A stretch of DNA of 64,000 bases from Marinobacter sp. LA51 (GCF_030297175.1 NZ_AP028070.1:2294001-2358000); one strand, 5' to 3'; counted from the first letter of the stretch, positions 40,433 to 50,587 are shown. The notes: generated by a model not told the origin, from the letters alone. Numbers and translations are program-made.

Positions 40433-41317
40433 TTATGTCGGCGATTTCATTTGGGCAGGCTCGCGATAGGACTCCAGCCGCTTCAGCCAGCCGCTCAGCC
40501 AGCGCTCCTTTTCGATAGGATTCTCGGCATTTTTGGCCCGACGGGTTAACACCCGCGCCGCAGCCTCGCGAAAATTCATCAGCGCTGGCCGCTCAGCGGT
40601 TTGCGGCTCCATCTCCAACAGCACCTGCAGCAAGCCCCAGCCCTGCCCGTTGTAGCGTTCCATGGCAGAAATACCCTCGCCCTTGAAATTGACGTAATCC
40701 ATCAACGCATAAATTCCGCCCGGAGTGGCCGCCAGTGCCTTGAGTCTTTTGCGTACCAAAGGTTGCTCGAATTCCGGCGCTGCTGAGACTACTTTTTCCA
40801 GGGATTCCTTGGCCCGGCGCACAATGAACTCGGCCTGCAGCCCCTGGGAGCCCGCGAGGAATGCCTGCAACTCAGCGATCTCAACCGAGTCCTCCGCTGC
40901 CAGGAACGCCTTGCGGTCCGGCCAGGGCGCGTCCATCGGATCGAGTTTCCGCAGCCATTCCGGCATGGCCACCTGACGCTGGGTCATGTACTGGATCAGG
41001 GCCGGAAAACTCTCAACGAACCGGCCTTCGACGCCTTCCGGATACCAGATGAAGTGACCGATACCCAGGGATGGGAAGTCTTCACCTTCATTCCAATGCA
41101 CCAGGCATTCCAGCTTTCCGGCACACTCATTCCGAAAAATCTGGGCCCCGACCCATTCCATCTGTCCCGGCTCCAGGGTTATGGAGAGATCCGGTTCATC
41201 GGTCTCCCCTACGGCTTCTTCCTGCATGTCTCCGGTCTCAACCGACTGATTGTCCGGACTATCGCAGGCAGCCAGAAACAACGCGCCGACCATCAGTATC
41301 CATACGTTTTTACTCAT
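40433..41317 (-). CDS. Uncharacterised lipoprotein with a lysozyme-like motif
   Basis: The 294-residue product has a lipoprotein signal ending in the lipobox LAAC at Cys18. Asp follows the Cys, which in enterobacteria favours inner-membrane retention. After an acidic linker comes FRNECAGKLECLVHWNEGE and then SLGIGHFIWYPEG. This resembles the Glu...GIGH region of phage T4-type lysozymes (Glu11 to GIGH31). The C-terminal RRAKNAENPIEKERWLSGWL is compatible with a helical lysozyme fold. The equivalents of the T4 Asp20/Thr26 pair look changed, so activity is uncertain. ATG 41317 was chosen because it begins the signal peptide. No enzyme partner is adjacent. Confidence 0.65.
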   Translation of the reverse strand: MSKNVWILMVGALFLAACDSPDNQSVETGDMQEEAVGETDEPDLSITLEPGQMEWVGAQIFRNECAGKLECLVHWNEGEDFPSLGIGHFIWYPEGVEGRFVESFPALIQYMTQRQVAMPEWLRKLDPMDAPWPDRKAFLAAEDSVEIAELQAFLAGSQGLQAEFIVRRAKESLEKVVSAAPEFEQPLVRKRLKALAATPGGIYALMDYVNFKGEGISAMERYNGQGWGLLQVLLEMEPQTAERPALMNFREAAARVLTRRAKNAENPIEKERWLSGWLKRLESYREPAQMKSPT

Positions 41318-41514
41318 AATTTCGTTAACACCTCGATCTCTGACTGATCGGATACCTGCTATCTGCATCCCGATCCTGGTTGCTTCGACTCATTATGGAA
41401 CAGAGCCGATTCTGTCGTGGAAAAAACCGCCTTACGAAATGGAAATAAACCACATTGACTTCTAATGGACGGCCAGACAGTCTTCTCACTAACCTAATAA
41501 AAAACGGACTTCCA

Positions 41515-42567
41515 ATGCCCAACACCCACTCCTCTGATTCGTCCAGCGGTTCGCCTCGCATCGTGATTTTCGGTGCCGGCAGTGTCGGTTGTTATGTGGG
41601 TGGGCGGCTGCTGTCCGGGGGCGCCAACGTGGTCATGGTAGGCCGTCCTCGGCTACGTCAGGTCTTTGATGACCACCCGCTGGTACTGACTGACTATGAA
41701 GGCTTTTCATTCGAGACGCAGCTTACGCCAGAGCAGTTCACCGATGACGCCTTGGTGGCAACAGTTGCTGATCTGGTGCTGATCACCGTGAAGTCTGCGG
41801 CCACAGCCGAAGCCGCAGACACCCTCGCCAAGGTTTTGCCCAAGGGAACGCCGGTGGTGAGTCTGCAGAACGGCATTTCCAATGCCGAGGAATTGCGGGC
41901 GCGGCTCCCCGACGCCCGGGTTTGCGCCGGCATGATTCCCTTCAACGTGCTACAGAAGAATGCTGGACATTTCCACCACGGTACCGAGGGGCACCTCATG
42001 GCCGCCCGGAACGACAGCCTGCGTCCGTTCCTGCCAGCTTTCGAGCAGTGCGGTCTGCCGCTGGAGTTACGTGATGACATGACCTCGGTAATGTGGTCCA
42101 AGCTGCTGCTGAACCTGAACAACCCGATCAACGCGCTTTCCAATGTGCCGTTGCTGGAAGAGCTGTCTGATCGCAATTACCGCCGTTGCCTCGCCATGGC
42201 CCAGCGCGAGACGCTTGAGCTGATGAGCCAGGCGGGTATTGAGGCAGTGCAACTTACCCCTGTGCCCATGCATCTGGTGCCATCGGTGATGGGACTGCCA
42301 AATTGGCTGTTCACCCGGCTGGCGAAACGGATGCTGGAGATTGACCCCATCGCCCGCTCGTCCATGTGGGAAGATCTGGAGGCCGACCGTGCCACGGAAG
42401 TGGACTGGATCAATGGCGAAGTTGTTCGTCTCGCCGAATCCATGAACCAGTCAGCGCCAGTCAACCAACGCCTGACCAAACTGGTACACGATTGCGAAAA
42501 CACCCGACGACGCTGGGCGGGTGACGAACTGCTGGAAGAACTGCAGGCTGCCCGAGCTTCGCGATAA
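41515..42567 (+). CDS. Ketopantoate reductase (ApbA/PanE) family protein
   Basis: Predicted NADPH-dependent 2-dehydropantoate 2-reductase or relative, 350 residues. The Rossmann motif IVIFGAGSVGCYVGGRLLSGG lies about residues 15-35. The catalytic Lys is in MWSKLLLNLNNPINAL (about 200-215), with the paired Asn. The start at 41515 is the only in-frame ATG near the fold, although its ribosome site is poor. It is longer than E. coli PanE (303), mostly at the C-terminus, so a pantothenate role is likely but not certain. Convergent with the gene at 42594. Confidence 0.82.
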   Translation: MPNTHSSDSSSGSPRIVIFGAGSVGCYVGGRLLSGGANVVMVGRPRLRQVFDDHPLVLTDYEGFSFETQLTPEQFTDDALVATVADLVLITVKSAATAEAADTLAKVLPKGTPVVSLQNGISNAEELRARLPDARVCAGMIPFNVLQKNAGHFHHGTEGHLMAARNDSLRPFLPAFEQCGLPLELRDDMTSVMWSKLLLNLNNPINALSNVPLLEELSDRNYRRCLAMAQRETLELMSQAGIEAVQLTPVPMHLVPSVMGLPNWLFTRLAKRMLEIDPIARSSMWEDLEADRATEVDWINGEVVRLAESMNQSAPVNQRLTKLVHDCENTRRRWAGDELLEELQAARASR

Positions 42568-42593
42568 CAACGAATGCGAAAGGCAGCCTGCCG

Positions 42594-44174
42594 TCATGGC
42601 TTTGGCGTCACCCGCAGCACACGGCCATCGGACTCATCGGTTAGCAGGTAAAGCGCCCCGTCCGGCCCGGTAACCACATCCCGGATACGGGCCTTCAGGT
42701 CCTTGAAGAGCGTTTCAACATCCTCGGCCCTGCCATCGACAAACTCCACCCGGCGGACGCTGCGGTCGGCGAGCGCACCCACGAACAGATCTCCCTGCCA
42801 CTCGGGAAACAGCTCACCGCGGTATCGAGTCATGCCGGAGGGGGCGATCGAAGGCGTCCACTGCAGCAGCGGCTGTTCCATATTCGGGTATTCGGTAAAC
42901 GGGGTTATCCGCGCACCGGTGTAATCGAGTCCATAGCTGATAACAGGCCAGCCATAGTTCTGCCCCGGCCGCAGCACGTTGATCTCATCCCCGCCACGGG
43001 GGCCATGCTCGTGGCTGATCAGTAGCCGCTCGACTGGGTCGTACACCAACCCCTGCACGTTGCGGTGGCCATAACTGAACACTTCCGGCCGGGCTTCTGG
43101 TGACTCAATGAACGGATTGTCCTCCGGCGCCACGCCGTCGGTGCCGATGCGAACAACACTGCCGAGATGATTGCCAAGGACCTGGGCCTGCTCCCGGTAG
43201 TCAAAACCATCGCCGAGGGTAATGATGAGCGATGCGTCTGGCAGCTGGGCCATACGGCCGCCGTAATGGGCGTCCCCTTTTTTGGCCGGCAGGGCTCGAA
43301 AAATCTCTTCGACATCTTCCAGCCTGTCCTTGCCCAGCCTTGCCCTGGCCACGCACAGGTGGTTAGCGGACTCCACGCCACAGGCATAACTCAGGAACAC
43401 CAGACTGCTCGAAGCAAAATCTTGAGAAATCAGCACCTCAAACAAGCCCGCCTGTCCGGAACTGAACACCTCGGGCAGGCCCGACACTTCCCCGGGTACC
43501 AACTTGCCCGCAGCCGTAATCCGGCGCAGTCGGCCGGGGCGTTCAGTCACCAGCGAACCGCCGTCCGGCAGGAACGCCAGTGACCAGGGATGTTCAAGAC
43601 CGGCAACCACTTCTTGCACCTGATAATTCTGCGCCGCTTGCGCCCGCAACTCGGCACCCGGCATGGCAAGGCCGGTCACCAGCGCCAATGCGGCGACGGC
43701 GTTGTAGCCGGCGTGCGGCAGCCCTCTCAACGCTGTCAGCGTGGCATAGAGACCGCCGGCGCAAGCTGCCGTCATCAACAAGGCAGCCACGCCACCCAGG
43801 GTTCGGGTTGCCGCAATCAGTGTCGGCGGCGGTGTCAGAGCATCAACCAGAATAAAGGTGACCCACAGCGCCACAGCGGCGCCAAAAGCATGGAACAGAA
43901 CTCGATGTCCCAGGCCAAGCACTTTCAAAAGTAGCCCGGTGACCAGGGTCGACAGTAAAAAGCTGACGCCAAAGAGCGCAGCGTAAAAAGGAGCAAACTG
44001 GCGCAAGTCATCAACCGTGGTCGACAACCGAGCCCCGACACCGATCTCAACGCCCAGTTGCTGCAATGCCAGCAGGTTAAACTGGGTTTGCACCACCGTC
44101 CCGAGCACAACCCCGACCACCAAGGCGATCGCAAAGGCGGCCAAACGGCCTTTGAACCCAACTACGTTTGTCAC
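42594..44174 (-). CDS. PQQ-type sugar dehydrogenase domain fused to an N-terminal membrane domain
   Basis: The 526-residue protein has two parts. Residues 1-175 hold four or five hydrophobic helices (about 9-30, 61-86, 89-112, 123-146, 151-170). Residues 180-526 are a six-bladed YliI/soluble-glucose-dehydrogenase-type propeller: HPWSLAFLPDGGSLVTERPG, the active-site-like DAHYGGRMAQLPD, YGHRNVQGLVYD and EHGPRGGDEINVL. It should face the periplasm and oxidise an aldose or related substrate with PQQ. Ordinary YliI proteins have only a signal peptide in front. No PQQ synthesis genes are in the window. Confidence 0.8.
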   Translation of the reverse strand: MTNVVGFKGRLAAFAIALVVGVVLGTVVQTQFNLLALQQLGVEIGVGARLSTTVDDLRQFAPFYAALFGVSFLLSTLVTGLLLKVLGLGHRVLFHAFGAAVALWVTFILVDALTPPPTLIAATRTLGGVAALLMTAACAGGLYATLTALRGLPHAGYNAVAALALVTGLAMPGAELRAQAAQNYQVQEVVAGLEHPWSLAFLPDGGSLVTERPGRLRRITAAGKLVPGEVSGLPEVFSSGQAGLFEVLISQDFASSSLVFLSYACGVESANHLCVARARLGKDRLEDVEEIFRALPAKKGDAHYGGRMAQLPDASLIITLGDGFDYREQAQVLGNHLGSVVRIGTDGVAPEDNPFIESPEARPEVFSYGHRNVQGLVYDPVERLLISHEHGPRGGDEINVLRPGQNYGWPVISYGLDYTGARITPFTEYPNMEQPLLQWTPSIAPSGMTRYRGELFPEWQGDLFVGALADRSVRRVEFVDGRAEDVETLFKDLKARIRDVVTGPDGALYLLTDESDGRVLRVTPKP

Positions 44175-44243
44175 AGCTCTTTCCCTATGTTGCTGACCAG
44201 CGTTTACGAAACTATAGCGACCCGGGGGTGCCCAACACCAACG

Positions 44244-44274
44244 AAAAAACCCCGGGCTTTCGCACCGGGGTTTT
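44244..44274 (-). terminator. Terminator after fpr
   Basis: AAAACCCCGG (44246-44255) pairs with CCGGGGTTTT (44265-44274). On the minus strand it ends in T, 30 bases after the fpr stop. Confidence 0.85.
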
Positions 44275-44303
44275 GTTCGGGATTGAGCTAGTGCTTCAAG
44301 CGA

Positions 44304-45074
44304 TTACTGCTCAACGAATGCGCGCTCGATTACGTAGTGACCCATCTCGCCACCGCGTGCTTCCTTGAAGCCCATCTTGTTCAGGATGGCGCAAGTATCT
44401 TTCAGCATGCTCGGGCTGCCACAGATCATGAACCGGTCGTGTTCCGGATCAAAGTCCGCCAGGTTCAGATCCTTGGTGATCTTGCCGCTTTCCATGGCGT
44501 CGGTCAGACGGCCCTCATTGCGGAACTCTTCCCGGGTAACGGTTGGGTAGTATTCCAGCTTACCCTTTACCATCTCGCCGAAGAACTCGTTTTCAGGCAG
44601 CCCTTCGATCTCGCTCTGATACGCCAGTTCGGAAATGTAGCGAACGCCGTGGGTCAGGACCACCTTGTCATAAGCCTCGTAGACCTCCGGATCCTTGATG
44701 ATACTCATGAACGGCGCAAGCCCGGTACCGGTACTGATCATCCAGAGATTCTTGCCCGGCAGCAGGTTGTCCATCACCAAGGTGCCAGTGGGCTTGCGGC
44801 TCACCAGGATTTCGTCACCCACCTGGATCTTTTGCAATCGCGAGGTCAGCGGGCCGTCCTGAACCTTGATGGAGAAAAACTCCAGCTCTTCTTCGTAATT
44901 GGCACTGGCAATACTGTAGGCACGCATCAGCGGCTTGCCATCGGTTTCCAGACCAATCATCACAAAGTGACCGTTCTTGAAGCGAAACCCGGGGTCGCGG
45001 CTGGTCTTGAAGCTGAACAGGGTATCGTTCCAGTGGTGTACGCTGGTCACTGTTTCTTTAATCAGGTTGCTCAT
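44304..45074 (-). CDS. fpr: Ferredoxin/flavodoxin-NADP reductase
   Basis: FAD enzyme exchanging electrons between NADPH and ferredoxin or flavodoxin. The 256-residue product has the FAD motif MRAYSIASANYEE, the NADP-binding STGTGLAPFMSIIKDPE, and a C-terminus YVIERAFVEQ of the subclass found in Pseudomonas FprA. GAGG lies at good distance before ATG 45074. It is divergent from a LysR gene, as fprA and finR are in Pseudomonas. Confidence 0.94.
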   Translation of the reverse strand: MSNLIKETVTSVHHWNDTLFSFKTSRDPGFRFKNGHFVMIGLETDGKPLMRAYSIASANYEEELEFFSIKVQDGPLTSRLQKIQVGDEILVSRKPTGTLVMDNLLPGKNLWMISTGTGLAPFMSIIKDPEVYEAYDKVVLTHGVRYISELAYQSEIEGLPENEFFGEMVKGKLEYYPTVTREEFRNEGRLTDAMESGKITKDLNLADFDPEHDRFMICGSPSMLKDTCAILNKMGFKEARGGEMGHYVIERAFVEQ

Positions 45075-45183
45075 TTAAACCTCGTCCTGCTCATTCGCCT
45101 GTGTGCGAACTATTCGAAATTGGATTGAAATAAGTCTACCCCAGGACTAACCTATCGGGAAAATGGGATGTCTTCATAACCTT

Positions 45184-45200
45184 ATTCGATAAAATCGATT
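45184..45200. promoter_or_regulatory. Candidate FinR-binding palindrome
   Basis: TCGAT-AAA-ATCGA at the centre of this AT-rich stretch is an inverted repeat in the fpr/finR gap, just before the finR start. LysR proteins usually bind a dyad in the divergent region. No other dyad there is as clear. Confidence 0.35.
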
Positions 45201-45214
45201 TAGAGCGCGCCAAC

Positions 45215-46096
45215 ATGAAATACAGCTTCCGTCAGCTTGAAGTTTTCCTCGCCGCAGCCAACTTTCAGAACATCACCCGGGCCGCCGAATCCCTGGCCAT
45301 GTCTCAGTCCGCTGCCAGCAGCGCGCTGAAAGAACTCGAGAACCAGTTTGATATCCAGCTCTTCGACCGGGTCGGGAAACGCCTGCAACTGAATGAGCTG
45401 GGCCGTTTGTATCGCCCGAAAGTCGAAGCCGTGCTCGCTCAGGCAAAGGAGCTGGAACAAGCCTTCAGTAAACATACGGAAGTAGGCGCACTTAAAGTCG
45501 GCGCCACGCTCACCATCGGTAACTATCTGGCCGTGGGCGTGATGGCCCAATACATGAATACCCCTACCCACCCCCGGGTATCACTGGAAGTGGCCAACAC
45601 CAGTACCATTGCCCGCCGGGTCAAAGATTTTGAACTGGACATCGGCCTGATCGAGGGCGAACTGCATGCCTCCGAATTGGAAGTACTGCCCTGGCGGGGC
45701 GACGAGCTGGTGGTGTTCTGTTCGCCCGACCACCCCCTGGCCAGCAAAACATCGCTGACCGATGACGACCTGCGCGCAGCCACCTGGATCATGCGCGAAC
45801 AGGGCTCCGGTACCCGTCAAAGCTTCGAACGGGGCATGCACGGCCTGCTCACAGACCTCAATGTGTTGCTGGAACTTGAGCACACCGAAGCCATCAAGCG
45901 GGCAGTGGAAACCAATCTCGGCATTGGCTGTTTATCGGAGGTGGTGCTCGAAGACGCCTTCCGTCGCGGTAGCCTGGTGCCCCTGAACGTACCGGAGCAC
46001 CGGCAGTTTGATCGACAGTTCTACTTCATCCTGCACAAGCAGAAGTATCGCAGTGCCGGCATCGATGCCTGGATGGAGCTTTGTCGCCAGCTCTAG
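45215..46096 (+). CDS. finR: LysR-family regulator of fpr
   Basis: Probable activator of the divergent fpr gene in response to redox stress, by analogy with FinR-FprA of Pseudomonas. The 293-residue protein has an N-terminal LysR helix-turn-helix (NITRAAESLAMSQSAASSALKELE, about residues 18-41) and a periplasmic-binding-like sensor domain. No strong ribosome site is seen before the ATG. The FinR name rests on the divergent pairing and the N-terminal resemblance. Confidence 0.8.
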   Translation: MKYSFRQLEVFLAAANFQNITRAAESLAMSQSAASSALKELENQFDIQLFDRVGKRLQLNELGRLYRPKVEAVLAQAKELEQAFSKHTEVGALKVGATLTIGNYLAVGVMAQYMNTPTHPRVSLEVANTSTIARRVKDFELDIGLIEGELHASELEVLPWRGDELVVFCSPDHPLASKTSLTDDDLRAATWIMREQGSGTRQSFERGMHGLLTDLNVLLELEHTEAIKRAVETNLGIGCLSEVVLEDAFRRGSLVPLNVPEHRQFDRQFYFILHKQKYRSAGIDAWMELCRQL

Positions 46097-46097
46097 C

Positions 46098-46703
46098 TTA
46101 CTGCACCGGGCCGCTGTGAAAGCGGAATTCGGTGTCCGGCTCGGTGATCAGGCCGTACTCGATGTCGAGAAACGCCCTCACCCGGTCATCCACTGGGCCA
46201 CCATTGGCCTGCTCCGCCAGTTTCAGATAATCCTGGTAATGCCGGGCTTCAGATTTCAGCAGGCTGTTGTAGAAATCCGCCAGCTTGTCATCCAGATGCG
46301 GCGCCAGTGTGGCAAACCGCTCACAGGAACGGGCCTCAATGATCGCGCCAACGACCAGCACATCCACCAGACGGCCGGGATCTTCCGCCCGCACCTCCTG
46401 TCGTAACCCCGCGGCATAGCGAGCCGGGGTGAGGTGGTCGTAGGTCACGCCGCGCTTTTTCATGATCACCAGCACTTGCTCGAAATGCCGGAGTTCTTCC
46501 CGGGCCAGGCGCGACATCTTGTTCAACAGGTCGGTGTTATCGACGTAGCGATACATAAGGCTGAGCGCCGTTGAGGCGGCCTTTTTTTCGCAATGGGCAT
46601 GGTCTATCAGCATCAGGTCCTGATTGGCCAGGGCGTTGTCGATCCATTGCTGCGGCGTGCGGCATGGCAGGAAGTCGTGAATCTCTTGCAGGGCTTCGTT
46701 CAT
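46098..46703 (-). CDS. miaE: tRNA-(ms2io6A)-hydroxylase
   Basis: Diiron enzyme that hydroxylates the isopentenyl group of ms2i6A37 in tRNA. The 201-residue product has the carboxylate/His ligands in DHAHCEKKAA, AREELRHFEQV, VVGAIIEARSCERF and LKSEARHYQDY. I chose ATG 46703, which begins MNEALQEIHDFLPCRTPQQW. An upstream start would add a non-homologous stretch. Its substrate needs MiaA and MiaB, not in this window. Convergent with finR and divergent from acnB. Confidence 0.9.
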   Translation of the reverse strand: MNEALQEIHDFLPCRTPQQWIDNALANQDLMLIDHAHCEKKAASTALSLMYRYVDNTDLLNKMSRLAREELRHFEQVLVIMKKRGVTYDHLTPARYAAGLRQEVRAEDPGRLVDVLVVGAIIEARSCERFATLAPHLDDKLADFYNSLLKSEARHYQDYLKLAEQANGGPVDDRVRAFLDIEYGLITEPDTEFRFHSGPVQ

Positions 46704-46900
46704 GTCAGCATTCAGGGTCGTGGAAAATGGGACGCGCGAGTATAGCGCACTTAACAGACTACTCCGACCACTGTCCATCTTAACTTTATAAGGGGTTTCC
46801 TATAGAATGCCGCACCAGTTTAAGGCCTTTCCGCCATAAAACTCCCGCCAGGCTAAAAAGCGCTGGGCGCGGGACATTCCAACTGATGAGGGTCCATATC

Positions 46901-49495
46901 GTGTTAGAAGCATACCGTGAACACGTTGCTGAACGTGAAGCTCTGGGTATTCCTCCCAAGCCCCTGAATGCCGAGCAAACAGCCGCTCTGGTTGAGCTGC
47001 TGAAAAATCCGCCGGCCGGTGAAGAAGAAACTCTCGTTTATCTTCTGGAAAACCGCATCCCGCCGGGCGTAGACGAAGCCGCCTACGTTAAGGCCGCATT
47101 CCTGACCGCCATCGTTAAAGGTGAAGCTACCTCCCCGCTGATGAGCAAACAGAAAGCGGTTGAGCTGCTAGGCATGATGCAAGGTGGCTACAACATCGCC
47201 ACTCTGGTCGACCTGCTGGACGATGCCGAGCTGGCCGAACTGGCGGGCGAAAAACTCAAACGTACCCTGCTGATGTTCGATGCCTTCAACGACGTGAAGG
47301 AAAAGATGGACGCCGGCAACGCCGTCGCCAAGGCTGTGGTTGAATCCTGGGCCAACGCCGAGTGGTTCACCAACAAGAAGAAGGTTCCTGAAAGCACCAA
47401 GATGGTGGTTTTCAAGGTTACCGGCGAAACCAACACCGACGACCTGTCACCGGCTCCCGATGCCTGGTCCCGTCCGGATATCCCGCTGCACGCCCGCGCT
47501 GCCTATAAAATGGAACGTGACGGCCTGACGCCGGAAGAGCCCGGCGTTACTGGCCCGATGAGCCAGATCGACGAAATCAAAGCGAAGGGCCTGCCCGTTG
47601 CCTTTGTTGGCGACGTTGTTGGTACCGGCTCCTCACGTAAGTCTGCCACCAACTCCGTACTGTGGTTCTTCGGCGACGACGTTCCAGGCGTACCGAACAA
47701 GCGCGCCGGCGGCGTGTGCATCGGTAACAAGGTTGCTCCAATCTTCTTCAACACCATGGAAGACGCTGGCGCCCTGGTATTCGAAGCACCGGTTGACGAT
47801 CTGAACATGGGCGACGTCATCGACATCCGCCCGTACGAAGGCAAGATCCTGAACGAAGCGGGTGAAACCATCTCCGAGTTCGGCTTCAAGTCCGACGTGA
47901 TCCTGGACGAAGTTCAGGCCGGCGGCCGTATTCCGCTGATCATCGGCCGTGGCCTGACCGCCAAAGCCCGCGCAGCACTCGGTCTGGGCGCCACTGACAT
48001 CTTCCGTCTGCCGAGCGATCCGGAAGCTGGTACCAAGGGCTTCACCCTGGGCCAGAAGATGGTTGGCAAGGCCTGTGGTCTGGAAGAAGGCCAAGGCGTT
48101 CGTCCTGGCACTTACTGCGAGCCGCACATGACCACCGTGGGCTCACAGGACACCACCGGTCCGATGACTCGTGACGAGCTGAAAGATCTGGCGTGTCTGG
48201 GCTTCCAGGCTGACCTGGTTATGCAGTCGTTCTGCCACACCGCGGCCTACCCGAAGCCGGTCGACGTGGAAATGCAGCACACCATGCCGGACTTCATCCA
48301 GACTCGTGGCGGTGTTGCCCTGCGTCCGGGTGACGGCATCATCCACTCCTGGTTGAACCGCATGCTGCTGCCGGACACCGTTGGTACCGGTGGTGACTCC
48401 CACACCCGTTTCCCGATGGGTATCTCCTTCCCGGCCGGTTCTGGCCTGGTAGCCTTCGCGGCCGCCACCGGCGTTATGCCGCTGGACATGCCGGAATCCG
48501 TACTGGTGCGTTTCAAAGGCGAAATGCAGCCGGGCATCACCCTGCGTGACCTGGTTCATGCCATTCCCCTGTACGGCATCAAGCAAGGCATGCTGACCGT
48601 TGAGAAGAAAGGCAAGATCAACGAATTCTCTGGTCGCATCCTGGAAATCGAAGGCCTTGAGCACCTGACCGTTGAGCAGGCGTTCGAGCTGTCCGACGCT
48701 TCCGCTGAGCGTTCCGCCGCTGGTTGTACCATCAACCTGTCGGAAGACTCTGTTGCCGAGTACCTGCGCTCCAACATCACCATGCTGCGCTGGATGATTG
48801 CTGAAGGTTACGGCGATCCGCGTACCCTGGAGCGTCGCGCCAAGCAGATGGAAGAGTGGATTGCCGATCCGAAGCTGATGCGTGCAGACAAAGACGCCGA
48901 GTACTCTCACGTCGTCGAAATCGATCTGGCCGACATCAAAGAGCCAATCGTGTGCTGCCCGAACGACCCGGACGATGCCAAGTTCCTGTCCGAAGTCGCT
49001 GGCGACAAGGTCGACGAAGTCTTCATCGGTTCCTGCATGACCAACATCGGTCACTTCCGTGCCGCTGGTAAACTGCTTGAGCAGCACAAAGGTGCCCTGA
49101 CCACCCGTCTGTGGATGTCTCCGCCGACCAAGATGGACCAGGCGCAGCTGATGGAGGAAGGCTACTTCAACACCTACGGCACCGCCGGTGTTCGCACCGA
49201 GATGCCAGGTTGCTCCCTGTGCATGGGTAACCAGGCTCGTGTAGCAGCCAAATCCACCGTGCTGTCTACCTCCACCCGTAACTTCCCGAACCGCCTCGGT
49301 GATGGTGCCAACGTGTACCTGACCTCAGCGGAACTGGCAGCGGTTGGTGCGGTTCTGGGCAAACTCCCCTCCCCGCAGGAGTACATGGAGTACGCCAAGG
49401 ACCTGAACAGCATGTCGAAAGAGATCTACAAGTATCTCAACTTCGACCAGATGGAGAACTACACCAAGAAGGCTGCCGAAGCGAACATCGCCTAA
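46901..49495 (+). CDS. acnB: Aconitate hydratase B
   Basis: Main TCA-cycle aconitase (citrate to isocitrate), also able to act on 2-methylisocitrate. The 864-residue protein starts at GTG 46901, giving [20 protein letters not shown] like E. coli AcnB, with GAGGG upstream. An ATG at 46886 has no ribosome site. The N-terminal HEAT-like domain precedes the swivel domain. Cluster cysteines are in [10 protein letters not shown] and [11 protein letters not shown]. It uses a restricted codon set with many GGT and CGT codons, a sign of high expression. A -10-like TATAGAAT lies near 46803. Confidence 0.96.
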   Translation: MLEAYREHVAEREALGIPPKPLNAEQTAALVELLKNPPAGEEETLVYLLENRIPPGVDEAAYVKAAFLTAIVKGEATSPLMSKQKAVELLGMMQGGYNIATLVDLLDDAELAELAGEKLKRTLLMFDAFNDVKEKMDAGNAVAKAVVESWANAEWFTNKKKVPESTKMVVFKVTGETNTDDLSPAPDAWSRPDIPLHARAAYKMERDGLTPEEPGVTGPMSQIDEIKAKGLPVAFVGDVVGTGSSRKSATNSVLWFFGDDVPGVPNKRAGGVCIGNKVAPIFFNTMEDAGALVFEAPVDDLNMGDVIDIRPYEGKILNEAGETISEFGFKSDVILDEVQAGGRIPLIIGRGLTAKARAALGLGATDIFRLPSDPEAGTKGFTLGQKMVGKACGLEEGQGVRPGTYCEPHMTTVGSQDTTGPMTRDELKDLACLGFQADLVMQSFCHTAAYPKPVDVEMQHTMPDFIQTRGGVALRPGDGIIHSWLNRMLLPDTVGTGGDSHTRFPMGISFPAGSGLVAFAAATGVMPLDMPESVLVRFKGEMQPGITLRDLVHAIPLYGIKQGMLTVEKKGKINEFSGRILEIEGLEHLTVEQAFELSDASAERSAAGCTINLSEDSVAEYLRSNITMLRWMIAEGYGDPRTLERRAKQMEEWIADPKLMRADKDAEYSHVVEIDLADIKEPIVCCPNDPDDAKFLSEVAGDKVDEVFIGSCMTNIGHFRAAGKLLEQHKGALTTRLWMSPPTKMDQAQLMEEGYFNTYGTAGVRTEMPGCSLCMGNQARVAAKSTVLSTSTRNFPNRLGDGANVYLTSAELAAVGAVLGKLPSPQEYMEYAKDLNSMSKEIYKYLNFDQMENYTKKAAEANIA

Positions 49496-49523
49496 GCATT
49501 AAGTCTTTACGGTAAGCTCCACG

Positions 49524-49555
49524 AAAAACGCCAGCCCTCGGGCTGGCGTTTTTTT
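49524..49555. terminator. Terminator after acnB
   Basis: CGCCAGCC (49529-49536) pairs with GGCTGGCG (49541-49548), followed by seven T and preceded by five A. It can act for both acnB and the convergent gene at 49570. Confidence 0.92.
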
Positions 49556-49569
49556 ATGCCTGAAAGAAC

Positions 49570-50562
49570 TTATCGCTCAAGCAGGATCTTGCCGACAGCC
49601 TCACCCGATTCAATACGACGATGGGCGTCGCCGATCTGGGTAAACTTGAAGCGCTGGGTATCCAGCAGCGGCTTGACCTTGCCCTGCTCCAACAGATCGC
49701 ACAGCGCCTTCAATAGCCGCGGCTGGTCATCCATACCAATGCCATGCAGCAGCGAGATGGAGCGGAAGATCACGTGCAGAGTCAGGCTCTTGGCGTGCAT
49801 CTGGCTCAAGTCATGGGTCGAGCGGGTATTGATCGAGCACAGGCGACCATTCACCGCCGTGGCCTCAATGGACCGGTCCACGTTGCCACCGCCCACGGTA
49901 TCGAACACCAGGCTGAAGCCCTTACCACCGGTCAGGCGCTGCTTGTAGTCCTCTACCGACTCGTCCTTGTAAAAAATAATGTCATCAGCACCCAAAGCAC
50001 GGGCTTGCTCGGCTTTCGCTTCGGTAGAGACCGTGGTCGCCACCCGGGCGCCCAGGTACTTGGCAATCTGAATCGCCACATGGCCCACCCCGCCGGTACC
50101 GGCGTGAATCAGCACGTGCTCGCCGGACTGTAGGCCGGCCCGGTCTACCAGGGCGCTCCAGGCGGTCAGGAACACCAGCGGCAAGGCCGCACACTCGGCC
50201 AGCGGCAGGCTCATCCCAGGTGTGCGCTTACCCAGCAGACGGACATCGGCAATCATGTAATCGGCCAGTGCACCCTGCCAGCCCTTAACACCGCCGGCAC
50301 AGCCGAACACTTCGTCGCCTTCGACAAACCCCGTCACGCCGGGGCCAACCTTATCGACCACACCAGAGACATCACCGTTCAGGATCGCGGGCATCGCCGG
50401 CCCGGTTTTCACCAGCCCTGAACGGATCTTGGTTTCCAGCGGGTTCACACTGGAGGCCACCACCTTGATGCGAACCTGGCCCTCGGCCGGCTCCGGTGTG
50501 TCCACCTCGCGCTCGACAAACACCTCGGGGCCGCCGAACTCTTCAATTACCATCGCTTTCAT
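49570..50562 (-). CDS. Quinone-oxidoreductase-like MDR family protein
   Basis: Medium-chain dehydrogenase/reductase of 330 residues that should reduce quinones or enones with NADPH. The N-terminus MKAMVIEEFGGPEV and the nucleotide motif HAGTGGVGHVAIQIAKYLGARV (about residues 145-166) are typical. The zinc ligands of classical alcohol dehydrogenases are not visible. ATG 50562 with GAGG nine bases before was preferred to an in-frame TTG six bases upstream. It lies 228 bases or less from a TSUP gene on the same strand, though the intervening gap is only 25 bases, so cotranscription is likely. Confidence 0.85.
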   Translation of the reverse strand: MKAMVIEEFGGPEVFVEREVDTPEPAEGQVRIKVVASSVNPLETKIRSGLVKTGPAMPAILNGDVSGVVDKVGPGVTGFVEGDEVFGCAGGVKGWQGALADYMIADVRLLGKRTPGMSLPLAECAALPLVFLTAWSALVDRAGLQSGEHVLIHAGTGGVGHVAIQIAKYLGARVATTVSTEAKAEQARALGADDIIFYKDESVEDYKQRLTGGKGFSLVFDTVGGGNVDRSIEATAVNGRLCSINTRSTHDLSQMHAKSLTLHVIFRSISLLHGIGMDDQPRLLKALCDLLEQGKVKPLLDTQRFKFTQIGDAHRRIESGEAVGKILLER

Positions 50563-50587
50563 CGTCAAAAACCTCTTTATTCGGTCA

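Noticed and set aside
48143..49087. A 314-codon frame opposite acnB
   Set aside because: acnB uses a narrow set of preferred codons, which leaves the opposite strand free of stops. No protein features are seen.
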